A stretch of 64,000 bases of DNA from Dyadobacter sp. 50-39 (GCA_001898145.1 MKSR01000047.1:434001-498000), one strand, 5' to 3'. Positions 54,101 through 62,816 are shown, numbered from the stretch's first letter. Notes: generated by a model from the letters alone, not told the origin. Made by a program: numbers and translations.

Positions 54101-54711
54101 ATCGTGATCAGTATCGAAATCAATGCCGCGGCAACGAGCAGGATGGGGGTGTACTTGATGTAAATCTGCTGCTGTTCAAGGCGTTGTGCGAGCCTGGTGC
54201 TCTCTTCCTCTTTGATGCGCTCGGTGGTAAGCCGCAAATCGTCCATGATTTTTTTGCCCCTGATCATCTCCCGCAGGCGCGCGTCGGTATCGCCTACGAA
54301 GTTCGAATTCTTTTTGGCCATGTCAATGATGTTCTGCATTTGCCCGAATTTCGCTTCATACAGCGCCTTCACCTCCCGAAGGTTCTTCTGCTGCACGGGG
54401 TTATCGGCGGTCAGGTCCACCAGGTTGTTATAGCTATCCGTCGTTTTCTGGTAAGCACCTTCATAGGGTTGGAGAAACTGCGGATCGGTGGTAATCAAAT
54501 AGCCCCGCTGACCCGTTTCGGCGTCCTTCATGTGCGAAATGATCGCCTCGGCCTGAATGAGTACTTCGTTGGTATGGTTTACCAGTTCTGAATTATTGAT
54601 CAGCTTCTGGGTACTGTAATACGAGGCCAGAAGGCTAAAGAAAAGAAGCAGGATGGAGAAGGAGAAAACGATCTGCAATTGCTGAATGATCGAATTGGAA
54701 ACTTTCTTCAT
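51109..54711 (-). CDS. CHASE3-HAMP-GAF hybrid histidine kinase with three receivers
   Basis: The 1200-residue protein has a membrane helix (11-31), a CHASE3 sensor (about 40-180), a second helix (188-207), HAMP (208-285), GAF (290-440), a long coiled coil (441-525), HisKA with phosphoacceptor H537 in MSHELRTPLN, and HATPase motifs DTGIGVAPEKQH and GGTGLGLSISREL. Three receivers follow (LIVEDDTFF, LIVEDNSMH and LIADDDVRN). The last matches the free receiver encoded next. Such multi-receiver kinases run phosphorelays, and with CheR and CheB this cluster resembles a chemosensory-like adaptation module. The gene begins 13 bases after the upstream REC-PAS kinase stop. Confidence 0.93.
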   Translation of the reverse strand: MKKVSNSIIQQLQIVFSFSILLLFFSLLASYYSTQKLINNSELVNHTNEVLIQAEAIISHMKDAETGQRGYLITTDPQFLQPYEGAYQKTTDSYNNLVDLTADNPVQQKNLREVKALYEAKFGQMQNIIDMAKKNSNFVGDTDARLREMIRGKKIMDDLRLTTERIKEEESTRLAQRLEQQQIYIKYTPILLVAAALISILITISSYLRIRGDISKRIEQQRLDEEKYADTIRRIGHIEQVTQRVSEGDYSSRSQDATDDELGRISTALNKMATSLEQTFNDLNIQNWLQAGDVQINDAIRGERVLKKLAAKLINTITAYSGANLGTIYILDSDWNFRLTGSFAIQNAPETVVAGGGLCGQVIETKKPLLVREVPANYLKVSSSLGETSPAALAILPLVYSYECIGVIELGFLKTPDELTMRFLEENLETIASGINSALDYVKLQNFLEETQAQAEELQTQHNELENLNAELEAQSQKLQASEEELRVQQEELQQTNEELEERSGLLEEKNIEIQKKAEELELTTRYKSEFLANMSHELRTPLNSILLLSRLLAENDDQNLTSEQIEYATVIQSSGNGLLGLIDEILDLSKIEAGKMELDYVTVSIKEICDDLRGLFAPIAREKGLDFSIDVANGVPPVIETDKMRMEQVLKNLISNALKFTAQGSVGIIVKLHDSNDNMLCFVVRDTGIGVAPEKQHHIFEAFQQADGSTKRKYGGTGLGLSISRELAKLLGGEISLTSVVGQGSEFILFVPAKPSDGQTEPEKAHLFEHYPEEPVSGAVPAAPSKFISTIIPQSIPDDRSTIGDAAKTILIVEDDTFFAKSLLDYTRKQGYKGIVAVRGDEGLELARTFRPMGILLDIQLPVLSGWEVMDQLKKDPETRHIPVHIMSSHRMRNESLQKGAVDFIDKPVAIEKMDEIFRKIEYVISKKSKKVLIVEDNSMHAKALAYYLGTFDIHSELKSDINEGISALSNNEVDCVILDMGIPDKKAYDMLEEAKKNPGFEHVPIIIFTGKSLSMTEELRIKQYADSIIVKTAHSYQRMLDEVSLFLHVVEENKKNTKPGTEARKLGGLGEILNNKTVLIADDDVRNIFSLSKSLENYKMNVLTALDGKEALQKLQENPEVDVVLLDMMMPQMDGYETAKRIRENPQWRNLPVIAVTAKAMTGDREKCINAGASDYITKPVDIDQLMSLLRVWLYEKS

Positions 54712-54724
54712 AAAGTTGCGTCAG

Positions 54725-56320
54725 CTAAAGGTCGGTTTTGATAGTTGCAAGAGCCTGTTCCTGCACGAATGGAAGTATGATGATGAACTCGGAACCTTGA
54801 TTCTCCGAGCTCCGGGCGGAAATAAGTCCGTTATGTTTGTCCATAATTTTCTTGGCGATCGCCAGGCCGATCCCCGTGCCCTCGTAAGCATTAATATTGT
54901 TTAGCCGCTGGAAAATGACAAAGATCCGGTCGAGAAACTTCTCGTCAAACCCGATGCCGTTGTCGGCAATAGTGATCCTGCAATAGGGGCCATCCGGTGA
55001 TAACGGACTGTTAACGTCCTTCTGGTTTATAGTCTCGCAGCGGATATCGATCACAGGGGCAACGTCGGGCCTTGAAAATTTCAACGCGTTGCTGATCAGA
55101 TTCTGGAACACCTGGCGTATTTGGCTGGGGATGGTGGGCACCACAGGCAGAGGATCTTTTCGGATGTTCGCTTTTTTCTCGCGTATCGTTTCGTCGAAAT
55201 CTGCCAGAAGCTCTTCAATAAGCGCATTCAGATCGGTAGGCTGGAAGTGAGCCGTCACAGACAAGCGTGAGTAATCGAGCAAATCACTGATCAGCCGCGA
55301 CATGCGCGCCGAAGAACTGATCGACCGGTCGAGATACGAAATTGCCTCGTCGTTACCAGTCAGGTATTTTTCTTTGATTAAATTGCTGAATGTCTGGATT
55401 TTGCGAAGCGGCTCCTTTAAATCGTGCGATACTACCCAGGCGAATTGCTGCAATTCGTGGTTGGTTGTTTCCAGCTCAGAATTTTTATCGACCAACTCTT
55501 TGGTGCGCAAGTCTACCTTGTGTTCCAGTAGTTCGTTCGCTATTTTCTGCTGGTGAATATCGGTGAAAGTGCCCACCCACCGTACAATCCCCCCGTTTTG
55601 CAACACGGGAATGATTTTGAGTAAATAATATCGGTAATCGTCAGAATCGAGCTGTTTTAGTCGCGCTTCACCGGAGAACTCCACGCCCTGGAGGAAATGC
55701 TCATTCCACTGCGCATACGTAGGGTCGTCAGGATGGGTCTCCGGGAAAGCCTGTGCGTGCGTAGCATATTGAAACCAATGCTTGTTTACGTACTCGATCC
55801 TGCCGTCCGTGCGGATTGTAAATGCGATTTGGGGAAGTGATTCGAGAATGAAGCGGAGCTCGTCCATCCGTGCGGCAAGTTCTTCCTGAGCGTGTTGCCG
55901 GATGTCAATCTCATTGCGAAGCGACTCTTGGATGGCTTTCAGTTCCTGCTGCTGCTCGAAAAGCCGATAGAAAGTTTTTACCTTCAGTAAAAGAATATCG
56001 GGGTCGACCGGCTTGGTCAGGTAATCGATGCCGCCAGAGGTGTAACCTTTGGTAATAAATTTTTTTTCTTTGTTGACCGCAGAGAGAAAGATAATGGGGG
56101 TGTCCCTGGCCTTACCGAAGCCGGCGATGGCCTCCGCCACCTCGAATCCGTCCATACCCGGCATCTGCACGTCTAGAATGATAACGGAATAAGTCGTTTT
56201 CAGCACCTTTTTGAGTGCTTCTTCTCCCGACTCTGCGGTGTCAGTCTTGAAATTGTGCAGTTCCAGGATTTTTTTAAGCGGTAAGATGTTTTCCGGCCTG
56301 TCGTCGACAATAAGGATCAT
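54725..56320 (-). CDS. Response regulator-PAS-histidine kinase
   Basis: The 531-residue protein starts with a receiver (residues 1-115, LIVDDRPENILPLKK, LDVQMPGMDG and LTKPVDPD). A coiled coil leads to a PAS domain (about 150-270, PQIAFTIRTDGRIEYVNKHWF) and then HisKA (VSHDLKEPLRKIQTFS) and HATPase (NGIGFDEKFLDRIFVIF, GTGIGLAIAKKIMDKH). It has no membrane helix. It is the first gene of the minus-strand operon that ends with CheB and probably passes phosphate to the other receivers. The ATG at 56320 is preferred over the one 9 codons upstream. Confidence 0.9.
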   Translation of the reverse strand: MILIVDDRPENILPLKKILELHNFKTDTAESGEEALKKVLKTTYSVIILDVQMPGMDGFEVAEAIAGFGKARDTPIIFLSAVNKEKKFITKGYTSGGIDYLTKPVDPDILLLKVKTFYRLFEQQQELKAIQESLRNEIDIRQHAQEELAARMDELRFILESLPQIAFTIRTDGRIEYVNKHWFQYATHAQAFPETHPDDPTYAQWNEHFLQGVEFSGEARLKQLDSDDYRYYLLKIIPVLQNGGIVRWVGTFTDIHQQKIANELLEHKVDLRTKELVDKNSELETTNHELQQFAWVVSHDLKEPLRKIQTFSNLIKEKYLTGNDEAISYLDRSISSSARMSRLISDLLDYSRLSVTAHFQPTDLNALIEELLADFDETIREKKANIRKDPLPVVPTIPSQIRQVFQNLISNALKFSRPDVAPVIDIRCETINQKDVNSPLSPDGPYCRITIADNGIGFDEKFLDRIFVIFQRLNNINAYEGTGIGLAIAKKIMDKHNGLISARSSENQGSEFIIILPFVQEQALATIKTDL

Positions 56321-56424
56321 GGTTTCGGGTAAAATGGGCACTAACACGAATTCGTCGCCGCACTGGTTCGTCAGTTACCGTAATGTATATACGGCGGAAT
56401 TGAGATATCACATTAAAAATTTTA

Positions 56425-56564
56425 GTGTGTGTACCAGTGCTGCGGTGTGTGCATGAGTGCTGCAGTGTGTGAATAAGTGCTATCGTGTGTGTACCAGTGC
56501 TGCCGTGTGTGCAAGAGTACTATTGTGTGTGTATGAGTGTCTCCGTGTGTGGTAAGGTCAATCC
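56425..56564. repeat. Tandem array of 20-bp units with GTGTGTG cores
   Basis: Six full units and a partial seventh start exactly every 20 bases (56425, 56445, 56465, 56485, 56505, 56525, 56545), each with GTGTGTG and, in most, AGTG about 11 bases later. The middle of the unit varies. The array lies between the starts of the divergent sensor-kinase and glgX genes. There are no unique spacers as in CRISPR. It suggests a cooperative protein-binding array. Reading frames through it are artefacts. The remainder of 56321-56846 holds only a -7 element. Confidence 0.8.
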
Positions 56565-56725
56565 ACAAAAATTATACCAGAATAGGGTCTCTGGCTGGTT
56601 TTTTACTAAGATTCTGACCAAGAATGGGAAGTGTCCTTTTGTAACTATGCAGCGGTCGCTTTTCTTGCAGCAATTCAGGTGCAACTGGGGAATTTCTTCC
56701 CGGCTCTGTCCAGGTACCATTGGCA

Positions 56726-56733
56726 TAATTTTG
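56726..56733 (+). promoter_or_regulatory. -7 promoter element of the glgX gene
   Basis: TAATTTTG matches TAnnTTTG exactly and lies 113 bases before the chosen glgX start (53 before the alternative ATG at 56787). It is 162 bases downstream of the 20-bp array. Confidence 0.4.
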
Positions 56734-56846
56734 TATCACAGCGTGTACTAATGCCATTTTCAGATGAAAAGAAATGCTGACAGCGCATGACGAACTCGTG
56801 CATATGGGCTGGGGAAATGGCGAAATTTCCATTCAAACGTACTGAT

Positions 56847-59027
56847 ATGAAGAAGATTGCCAATAAGAAACTTGTAGATCAATCACATGAAAGCAGCATC
56901 CAGGTCTTTCCCGGCGAGCCCTACCCATTGGGGGCGGTATGGGATGGAAAAGGGGTGAATTTTGCGCTGTATTCCGAGAATGCCACAGGTGTGGAACTAT
57001 GCCTTTTTGATAGCGCCGACGCTAAAAACGAACATATTAAAATACAGATCAAGGAAGTGTCGCATTATGTGTGGCACGCGTACGTTCCGGGCTTGAAACC
57101 CGGCCAGCTTTACGGCTACCGGGTACATGGTCCTTACGAGCCTACCGTGGGGCTGCGTTTTAATCCGAACAAACTGCTGATCGATCCTTACGCGAAGGCT
57201 ATCTCCGGCACTGTGCAGTGGCACGATGCGTTGTTTGGCTACAACATCGGAGATCCGGAGGAGGATTTGAGTTTCAGCGAGCAAGACAGCGCGCCCTATA
57301 TCCCCAAATCGATCGTAGCAGATCACCTGTTCGATTGGGAAGGGGTGGAGCCACCAGGGATTCCCTATCACGACACGATCATCTATGAATTGCATGTGAA
57401 AGGGTTCAGCTGCATGCATCCCGACGTGCCCGAGGAAATTCGCGGAACGTATGCCGGACTGGCACACCCCAGCAGCATCGCCTACCTGAAAAAGCTAGGT
57501 ATCAACGCGGTGGAGCTGATGCCTGTGCACCATTTTATTTCTGACAGGCATCTCCAGGAACGAGGCCTGTCTAACTACTGGGGCTACAACTCTATCGGCT
57601 TTTTCGCTCCCGATGTTCGGTACAGCAGTTCGGGGACAAACGGGGAGCAGGTCAAGGAGTTCAAAAACATGGTCAAAGAGCTGCATAAGGCTGGTATCGA
57701 AGTGATTCTGGATGTGGTTTACAATCACACAGGGGAAGGCAACCACCTCGGACCGACGTTATCATTCCGGGGAATCGACAATATGGCCTATTACCGCCTG
57801 ATGGACGGACGCTATTATATGGATTATACCGGTACTGGTAATACGTTGAACGCCAGACTGCCCAGTGTCTTGCGGCTGATCATGGATAGTTTGCGTTACT
57901 GGATTACCGAAATGCATGTGGACGGGTTCCGTTTTGACCTTGCATCGACGCTTGCACGCGAGCTGCACGAGGTCGACCGGCTAAGCGCCTTCTTCGATAT
58001 TATTCACCAGGACCCTGTAATTTCGCAGGTTAAGCTCATTGCAGAACCCTGGGACATCGGTTATGACGGCTATCAGGTGGGCAAGTTTCCCATTGGCTGG
58101 GCCGAATGGAACGGCCGCTACCGCGACTGCATGCGCGATTACTGGCGCGGGGCGGACAGTATGCTTGCCGAATTTGCCGAGCGCTTTACCGGCAGCTCGG
58201 ACCTGTACAAAGGCGAAGACCGTTTTCCAACCGCCAGCATTAACTTCATCACGGCGCACGACGGATTCACATTGAACGACTTGGTTTCGTATAATGAAAA
58301 GCGTAACGATGAAAACGGGGAGGAGAACCGCGACGGGGAAAGCCATAACCGTTCCTGGAATTGTGGAGAGGAAGGCCCCACAGAGAATGCGGAGGTTGTG
58401 GAGCTGCGCGACAAACAGAAACGCAATTTTCTTACTACACTCTTTCTGTCGCAGGGCGTGCCCATGCTGGTGGCCGGTGACGAATGGGGACGTTCGCAAA
58501 ACGGGAATAACAATGCCTACTGCCAGGATAACGAAATTTCCTGGCTGAACTGGGACAAAGTGGATAAGAAGCTGCTGGCATTCACCCAGAAGTTGATCGC
58601 ATTTTGCAAGGCCCATCCCACCTTCCGGCGCAAACATTGGTTTCGCGGAATGCCCATCAAAGGGATTGGCCTGGAAGACATTGCCTGGTTTTTACCAAAC
58701 GGCCAGGAAATGCCCGACGAAAACTGGAACCATGACTATGCCAAGTCGCTGGGTATTTTCCTGAATGGAAAAGGGATCCGGCACATGGACCCGAAAGGTG
58801 AGCCCATCTATGACGACAGCTTTTATATGATTTTCAATGCACATTATGAACCTGTTGAATACACACTGCCTCCCGAAAAGTACGGCAGCGAATGGCGGAA
58901 AGTAATAGACACTGCCGATTCGTGCGTAACCGACGACGGCGTCGTACTGAAACCGGGCGATAGTTTCACGGTCGAAAGCCGTTCGGTGGTGGTGTTCAAA
59001 CATGCATTGGAGGAGCAGAAAATATGA
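56847..59027 (+). CDS. glgX: Glycogen debranching enzyme (GlgX-type)
   Basis: The 726-residue enzyme has an N-terminal CBM48-type domain (YPLGAVWDGKGVNFALYSENATG), a GH13 barrel with nucleophile D364 in VDGFRFDLAS, acid/base E400 in LIAEPWD and the TAHDGFTLNDLVSYNEKRNDENGEENRDGE stretch that is diagnostic of GlgX, and a C-terminal beta domain. It removes short branches from phosphorylase-trimmed glycogen. The start is uncertain: the frame is open to ATGs at 56787 and 56817. I prefer 56847. The treZ start overlaps the stop by 4 bases, so the two are coupled. Confidence 0.93.
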   Translation: MKKIANKKLVDQSHESSIQVFPGEPYPLGAVWDGKGVNFALYSENATGVELCLFDSADAKNEHIKIQIKEVSHYVWHAYVPGLKPGQLYGYRVHGPYEPTVGLRFNPNKLLIDPYAKAISGTVQWHDALFGYNIGDPEEDLSFSEQDSAPYIPKSIVADHLFDWEGVEPPGIPYHDTIIYELHVKGFSCMHPDVPEEIRGTYAGLAHPSSIAYLKKLGINAVELMPVHHFISDRHLQERGLSNYWGYNSIGFFAPDVRYSSSGTNGEQVKEFKNMVKELHKAGIEVILDVVYNHTGEGNHLGPTLSFRGIDNMAYYRLMDGRYYMDYTGTGNTLNARLPSVLRLIMDSLRYWITEMHVDGFRFDLASTLARELHEVDRLSAFFDIIHQDPVISQVKLIAEPWDIGYDGYQVGKFPIGWAEWNGRYRDCMRDYWRGADSMLAEFAERFTGSSDLYKGEDRFPTASINFITAHDGFTLNDLVSYNEKRNDENGEENRDGESHNRSWNCGEEGPTENAEVVELRDKQKRNFLTTLFLSQGVPMLVAGDEWGRSQNGNNNAYCQDNEISWLNWDKVDKKLLAFTQKLIAFCKAHPTFRRKHWFRGMPIKGIGLEDIAWFLPNGQEMPDENWNHDYAKSLGIFLNGKGIRHMDPKGEPIYDDSFYMIFNAHYEPVEYTLPPEKYGSEWRKVIDTADSCVTDDGVVLKPGDSFTVESRSVVVFKHALEEQKI

Positions 59028-60871
59028 GCTACGAAGATTTGATGCATATGCGGCCAGGCGTTAGGTTTAGCGCGGACGGCGAAGCACGGGTGCTCGTCTG
59101 GGCGCCGAAGGCAGCCAATGTCCAACTGCAATTCGCGGAGGATGCCAAGGTACTGGATATGGAGCCGAACGATTATGGCTTCTGGACCCTGCAAACACGG
59201 GCTTTGTGGCCGGGTGATCGTTACGGTTTTCTGCTGGACGGCAAGGGCCCGTTTCCCGATCCGGCAACACTTTACCAGCCCGAGGGCGTCCATGGCCGCT
59301 CAGGGGCATTCGACGTGCGGCAGTTTGTTTGGTCGGACGACGGTTGGAAGAACCCGCTCATGAAGGATTACATTGTTTACGAGCTGCATACCGGGACGTT
59401 TACAAAGGAGGGCACGCTGGAGGCGATCGAATCAAAGCTGGATCATCTGGTACATCTGGGTGTTAATGCAGTTGAAATCATGCCCATTTCGCAATTTGCG
59501 GGGGCGCGCAACTGGGGTTATGACGGCGTGTTCCCATACAGTGTTCAGGATTCATATGGCGGGCCCGCGGCCTTGCAGCATTTGGTTAATGCATGCCATG
59601 AAAAGGGAATTGCCGTTATTCTCGATATGGTCTACAATCACCTGGGCCCGGAAGGAAATGTCATGGGGCATTTCGGTCATTATTTTACCGACAAATACCA
59701 TACACCCTGGGGAGACGCAATCAATTTTGATGATGCCTGGTCGGATGCGGTGCGGCAGTACTTTGTGCAAAATGCGTTGATGTGGTTTCGTGATTTCCAT
59801 GTAGATGCGTTGCGACTCGATGCCGTGCATGCCATCAAGGACTTCGGCCCGGTCCACATCCTGCAACAGATCAGGGAAGAGGTGGATGTGCTGAGCCGGC
59901 GGACCGGTAAAGCGCACTACCTGATCGTTGAAATGGATTTGAACGACACCCGTTTTGTAAAACCCATCGCCGCGGGAGGCTATGGCATGCATGCGCAGTG
60001 GATCGACGAGTTCCATCATGCATTGCGCGTAAGCGCGGGGCAGGAGCGGAGCGGTTATTATTCTGATTTCGAAGGTGTGACATCGCTGGCGAAGTCAATC
60101 AGGGATGCTTATGTGTTCGATGGCGTTTACTCGGATCACCGCAAAAGGAAGTTCGGTATGAAGGCCGACGGAATACCGGGCGATCAGTTCATCGTTTTTT
60201 CGCAGAACCACGACCATATCGGCAACCGTATGCTGGGTGAGCGTACAAGCCGGCTGGTGAGCTTCGAAATGCAGAAGCTTTTAGCCGGAGCAGTGTTTGT
60301 AAGCCCCTTCGTACCATTGCTTTTCATGGGTGAAGAATGGGCTGAGACCAATCCGTTTCAGTATTTCGTAAGTCATACTGAACAGGAACTTGCCGAAGCG
60401 GTGCGAAAAGGCAGGAAAAGCGAATTCGCTGCATTTCACCTCGAAGGCGAGGCCCCTGACCCGGTTGCAGTTTCCACATTTGAGGATTCAAAACTGCAAT
60501 GGGCGCTTACGGATCAGCCGTCACACCGTACTATGCTGGATTATTATCGTAAATGGATTGCACTGCGGAAGGAGCAGATGGTGCTGCACGAATGTGACCG
60601 GGACGGCTTGTCAGCGGAAGCATATGAAGATAAGCAGCTCGTAGTCATCCAGCGAGTTTGGGGCAGGCAGCATTTAGTTGCTGTTCTCAATTTTTCCAAA
60701 TCGCCGCAGGAAGTATCGCTGCCTTTTGAACACCTTGTCTGGCATAAGTTGATCGCCTCCTCGGACCCGGCCTGGGGCGGCTCTCAGGAAATGCACCAAC
60801 AGGCAGGCGCAGGCGCACTCACCATCTCACCGGAGTCCATTGTGGTGTATGTGAATGCTATAAATTCCTGA
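59024..60871 (+). CDS. treZ: Malto-oligosyltrehalose trehalohydrolase
   Basis: The 615-residue GH13 enzyme has an N-terminal CBM48-like domain (VRFSADGEARVLVWAPKAANVQLQF), nucleophile D266 in VDALRLDAVHAI, acid/base E303 in LIVEMDLND and the QNHDHIGNRMLGERTSRL segment typical of TreZ. It releases trehalose from maltooligosyl-trehalose in the TreY-TreZ pathway. treY is not in the window and must lie elsewhere. The start overlaps the glgX stop, so glycogen-derived chains could feed trehalose synthesis. Its end overlaps the convergent lipoprotein gene by 14 bases. Confidence 0.92.
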   Translation: MSYEDLMHMRPGVRFSADGEARVLVWAPKAANVQLQFAEDAKVLDMEPNDYGFWTLQTRALWPGDRYGFLLDGKGPFPDPATLYQPEGVHGRSGAFDVRQFVWSDDGWKNPLMKDYIVYELHTGTFTKEGTLEAIESKLDHLVHLGVNAVEIMPISQFAGARNWGYDGVFPYSVQDSYGGPAALQHLVNACHEKGIAVILDMVYNHLGPEGNVMGHFGHYFTDKYHTPWGDAINFDDAWSDAVRQYFVQNALMWFRDFHVDALRLDAVHAIKDFGPVHILQQIREEVDVLSRRTGKAHYLIVEMDLNDTRFVKPIAAGGYGMHAQWIDEFHHALRVSAGQERSGYYSDFEGVTSLAKSIRDAYVFDGVYSDHRKRKFGMKADGIPGDQFIVFSQNHDHIGNRMLGERTSRLVSFEMQKLLAGAVFVSPFVPLLFMGEEWAETNPFQYFVSHTEQELAEAVRKGRKSEFAAFHLEGEAPDPVAVSTFEDSKLQWALTDQPSHRTMLDYYRKWIALRKEQMVLHECDRDGLSAEAYEDKQLVVIQRVWGRQHLVAVLNFSKSPQEVSLPFEHLVWHKLIASSDPAWGGSQEMHQQAGAGALTISPESIVVYVNAINS

Positions 60872-61430
60872 TTTTGATTCGGATATCGTGGGGAGCAACC
60901 TCATCACCGCCGAAATACGGAAGTAGCTTGTACGCAACGCCTACGCCTCCGGAACAATGGCGCGGCATGACGGTTTCCATACCACGGTAAGTGAATACGT
61001 ATGAGTTGTCGCGCAAATCGATGCGGAAACTGTTGATCTCGTTGAGTTCTGCAGTGCCCAGCTCGCGCTCCTGGCGCACGCCATTCACATAAATGTACGC
61101 GTAGATGCGCAGCGCCCCTTCCCGCCAGTTCCAGCCGAAGCGGGCGCTATTGCTTTGGTGCTGAGAGCTGCAATCCGAGAAGCCATACAGCTTGTTAATA
61201 TCGTTCTGGTTCTCGGGAACCAAAGTTTTATAGACACAACTGCTATCGAAAACAGCCTGGAAACGCAAGGAAGATGCGGTGAACAGCGTATTCAGGTTGC
61301 GTTCCACTTCGTGATTGCCCTTTTTAATGTCGTAGGTGATAAAGTCGTCCCCGAAGCTTGGCGTATTGCCGATCCAGTCGCAGGAAACAGCGCCGGTCAG
61401 CAGGATAAGCGCCATCAGATATCGTCTCAT
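60858..61430 (-). CDS. Putative lipoprotein (190 aa)
   Basis: The 190-residue protein has a lipoprotein leader (LLTGAVSC, cysteine near residue 17). The rest is a beta-rich extracellular-like domain with five cysteines besides the lipidated one (FDSSCVYKTL, GFSDCSSQHQ, PRHCSGGVG) and no known motif. A strand pattern (ALRIYAYIYVNGVRQERELG, FRIDLRDNSYVFTYRG) suggests a beta-sandwich. The gene overlaps the end of treZ by 14 bases on the other strand. The family is unknown to me. Confidence 0.75.
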   Translation of the reverse strand: MRRYLMALILLTGAVSCDWIGNTPSFGDDFITYDIKKGNHEVERNLNTLFTASSLRFQAVFDSSCVYKTLVPENQNDINKLYGFSDCSSQHQSNSARFGWNWREGALRIYAYIYVNGVRQERELGTAELNEINSFRIDLRDNSYVFTYRGMETVMPRHCSGGVGVAYKLLPYFGGDEVAPHDIRIKIRNL

Positions 61431-61589
61431 GGGTTCTGATTTTTTTATACAATGTCGGCAGAGTGGCCGGAATCAGCATAAAAACGCATGTTTATCCCGA
61501 AAATTGGATGAGTAGTCAGCATTCGCCTCGGAAATGCGACGGTACAGTCAAAAAAACGAAGTCCGGACGAAGGTTCGTGCGAATTTGGA

Positions 61590-62753
61590 TCAATTCCTTC
61601 TTGAACCCTCATAGAGCTCGTATTCAAGTAGCCTGCAATCTATTTTTCCGGAATAGAACTCTATCCTGCGTTTGGCTTTCAGGCCGATTTTCTTAGCCAG
61701 ATCCAGATTTCCGGTGAACACATAGCCGTGATATCCTCCACACTTCTGTTTCATAAAATCGCCAATCCGCCCATAAGTTTGTTCAAGTTCGCTGATTTCT
61801 CCCAATCGCTCGCCGTATTCCGGGTTTATGAAAAATACCCCCTTATTATCCTGCGGCACCTCGGTATCCGCGAAATCGCATATCCCGAACTCAATCATAT
61901 CCGCTACTCCGGCTGCAATCGCATTCTTTTTGGCATTGGTAACGGCATTCTGATCGTGGTCCGTAGCGATAATGCGTGCATGAGGCGCTTCGATGATCTG
62001 CGCTTCCAGCTCATCCTGGGCATTGAAATACACTTCCTCATCATACCCGAGCAAATGCATGAATGAATAATTGTCCCTGAAAAGGCCAGGACGGCTATTG
62101 GTGGCGATCAGGGCGGCTTCGATCGCGAGCGTGCCTGAGCCGCACATCGGGTTGATGAATGCCGAGTTACGGTTCCATTGGCTGGCCAGAATAGTAGCCG
62201 AGGCAAGCGATTCGAGCATGGGGGCTGCACCAGGGATTTTGCGGTACCCGTGCCGCGCGACCGTTTCGCCGGAAGTATCGATGAAGATCTCCGCGCGGTC
62301 GTCCTTCCAGAACAAATGCACTACCGCGCCTTTCAGCTCCGAGCCGGTCGAGGGGCGTGCGCCCTTTTGGTCGCGCAGCCGGTCCACGATGGCGTCCTTC
62401 ACACGGAGGTTCGCGAACATGGAATTATTCACGGTCGCGGTCATCACGTTGCTGGTCACCGAGAAATAAGCATCGTCCGCGAGGAAATCCTCCCATTGCA
62501 TTTTGGACAAAAACCGGTACACGTCGTCGGGATGCCGGGCGCTGAATGTGCCGAGGCTGTACAGTACCTGGCTGGCGCAGTAGAGGTTCAGATTCAGCTT
62601 GATACAATCATTCATCGTACCACGCAGCTGCACACCTGTGGCGAATGTCTCTTCCACCCGGTAGCCAAGTTCGGTCACCTCCTTTTCAAGAAATGGCGCA
62701 AGGCGTTTGTAACAAGTAATGGTAATGGGGGCGGTGGTTTTGAATAGGGACAT
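61590..62753 (-). CDS. THUMP-domain class I RNA methyltransferase (RlmL-like)
   Basis: The 387-residue protein has an N-terminal THUMP region (about residues 50-155, with SNVMTATVNNSMFANLRVKDAIVDRLRDQKGARPS) and a Rossmann methyltransferase domain with the SAM motif FINPMCGSGTLAIEAALIA and the catalytic INPEYGERLG (replacing NPPYGERLG). It is related to the N-terminal half of RlmL, which makes m2G in 23S rRNA. The second A/P in the catalytic motif is Glu, a difference worth noting. It is separated from the flanking genes by 159 and 99 bases and probably forms its own unit. Confidence 0.88.
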   Translation of the reverse strand: MSLFKTTAPITITCYKRLAPFLEKEVTELGYRVEETFATGVQLRGTMNDCIKLNLNLYCASQVLYSLGTFSARHPDDVYRFLSKMQWEDFLADDAYFSVTSNVMTATVNNSMFANLRVKDAIVDRLRDQKGARPSTGSELKGAVVHLFWKDDRAEIFIDTSGETVARHGYRKIPGAAPMLESLASATILASQWNRNSAFINPMCGSGTLAIEAALIATNSRPGLFRDNYSFMHLLGYDEEVYFNAQDELEAQIIEAPHARIIATDHDQNAVTNAKKNAIAAGVADMIEFGICDFADTEVPQDNKGVFFINPEYGERLGEISELEQTYGRIGDFMKQKCGGYHGYVFTGNLDLAKKIGLKAKRRIEFYSGKIDCRLLEYELYEGSRRN

Positions 62754-62785
62754 TGTTTAATACGGTAACCTGTAAGCGATAGGCC

Positions 62786-62816
62786 ATAAGCTTAAAGCCT
62801 GAGGCGCAAAGCTTAT
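62786..62816 (-). terminator. Possible terminator hairpin after the FAD oxidoreductase gene
   Basis: ATAAGCTT (62786-62793) pairs with AAGCTTAT (62809-62816), with an inner GCC/GGC pairing in the loop. It lies 36 bases beyond the stop of the minus-strand oxidoreductase. There is no clear T-run, so the assignment is weak. Confidence 0.35.

Noticed and set aside
56425-56564. CRISPR array
   Set aside because: The 20-bp units are contiguous, with no unique spacers and no cas gene in the window.
56485-56751. Plus-strand frame through the 20-bp array
   Set aside because: It translates the repeat into Cys/Val-rich sequence. The length comes from the repeat, not from selection for a protein.
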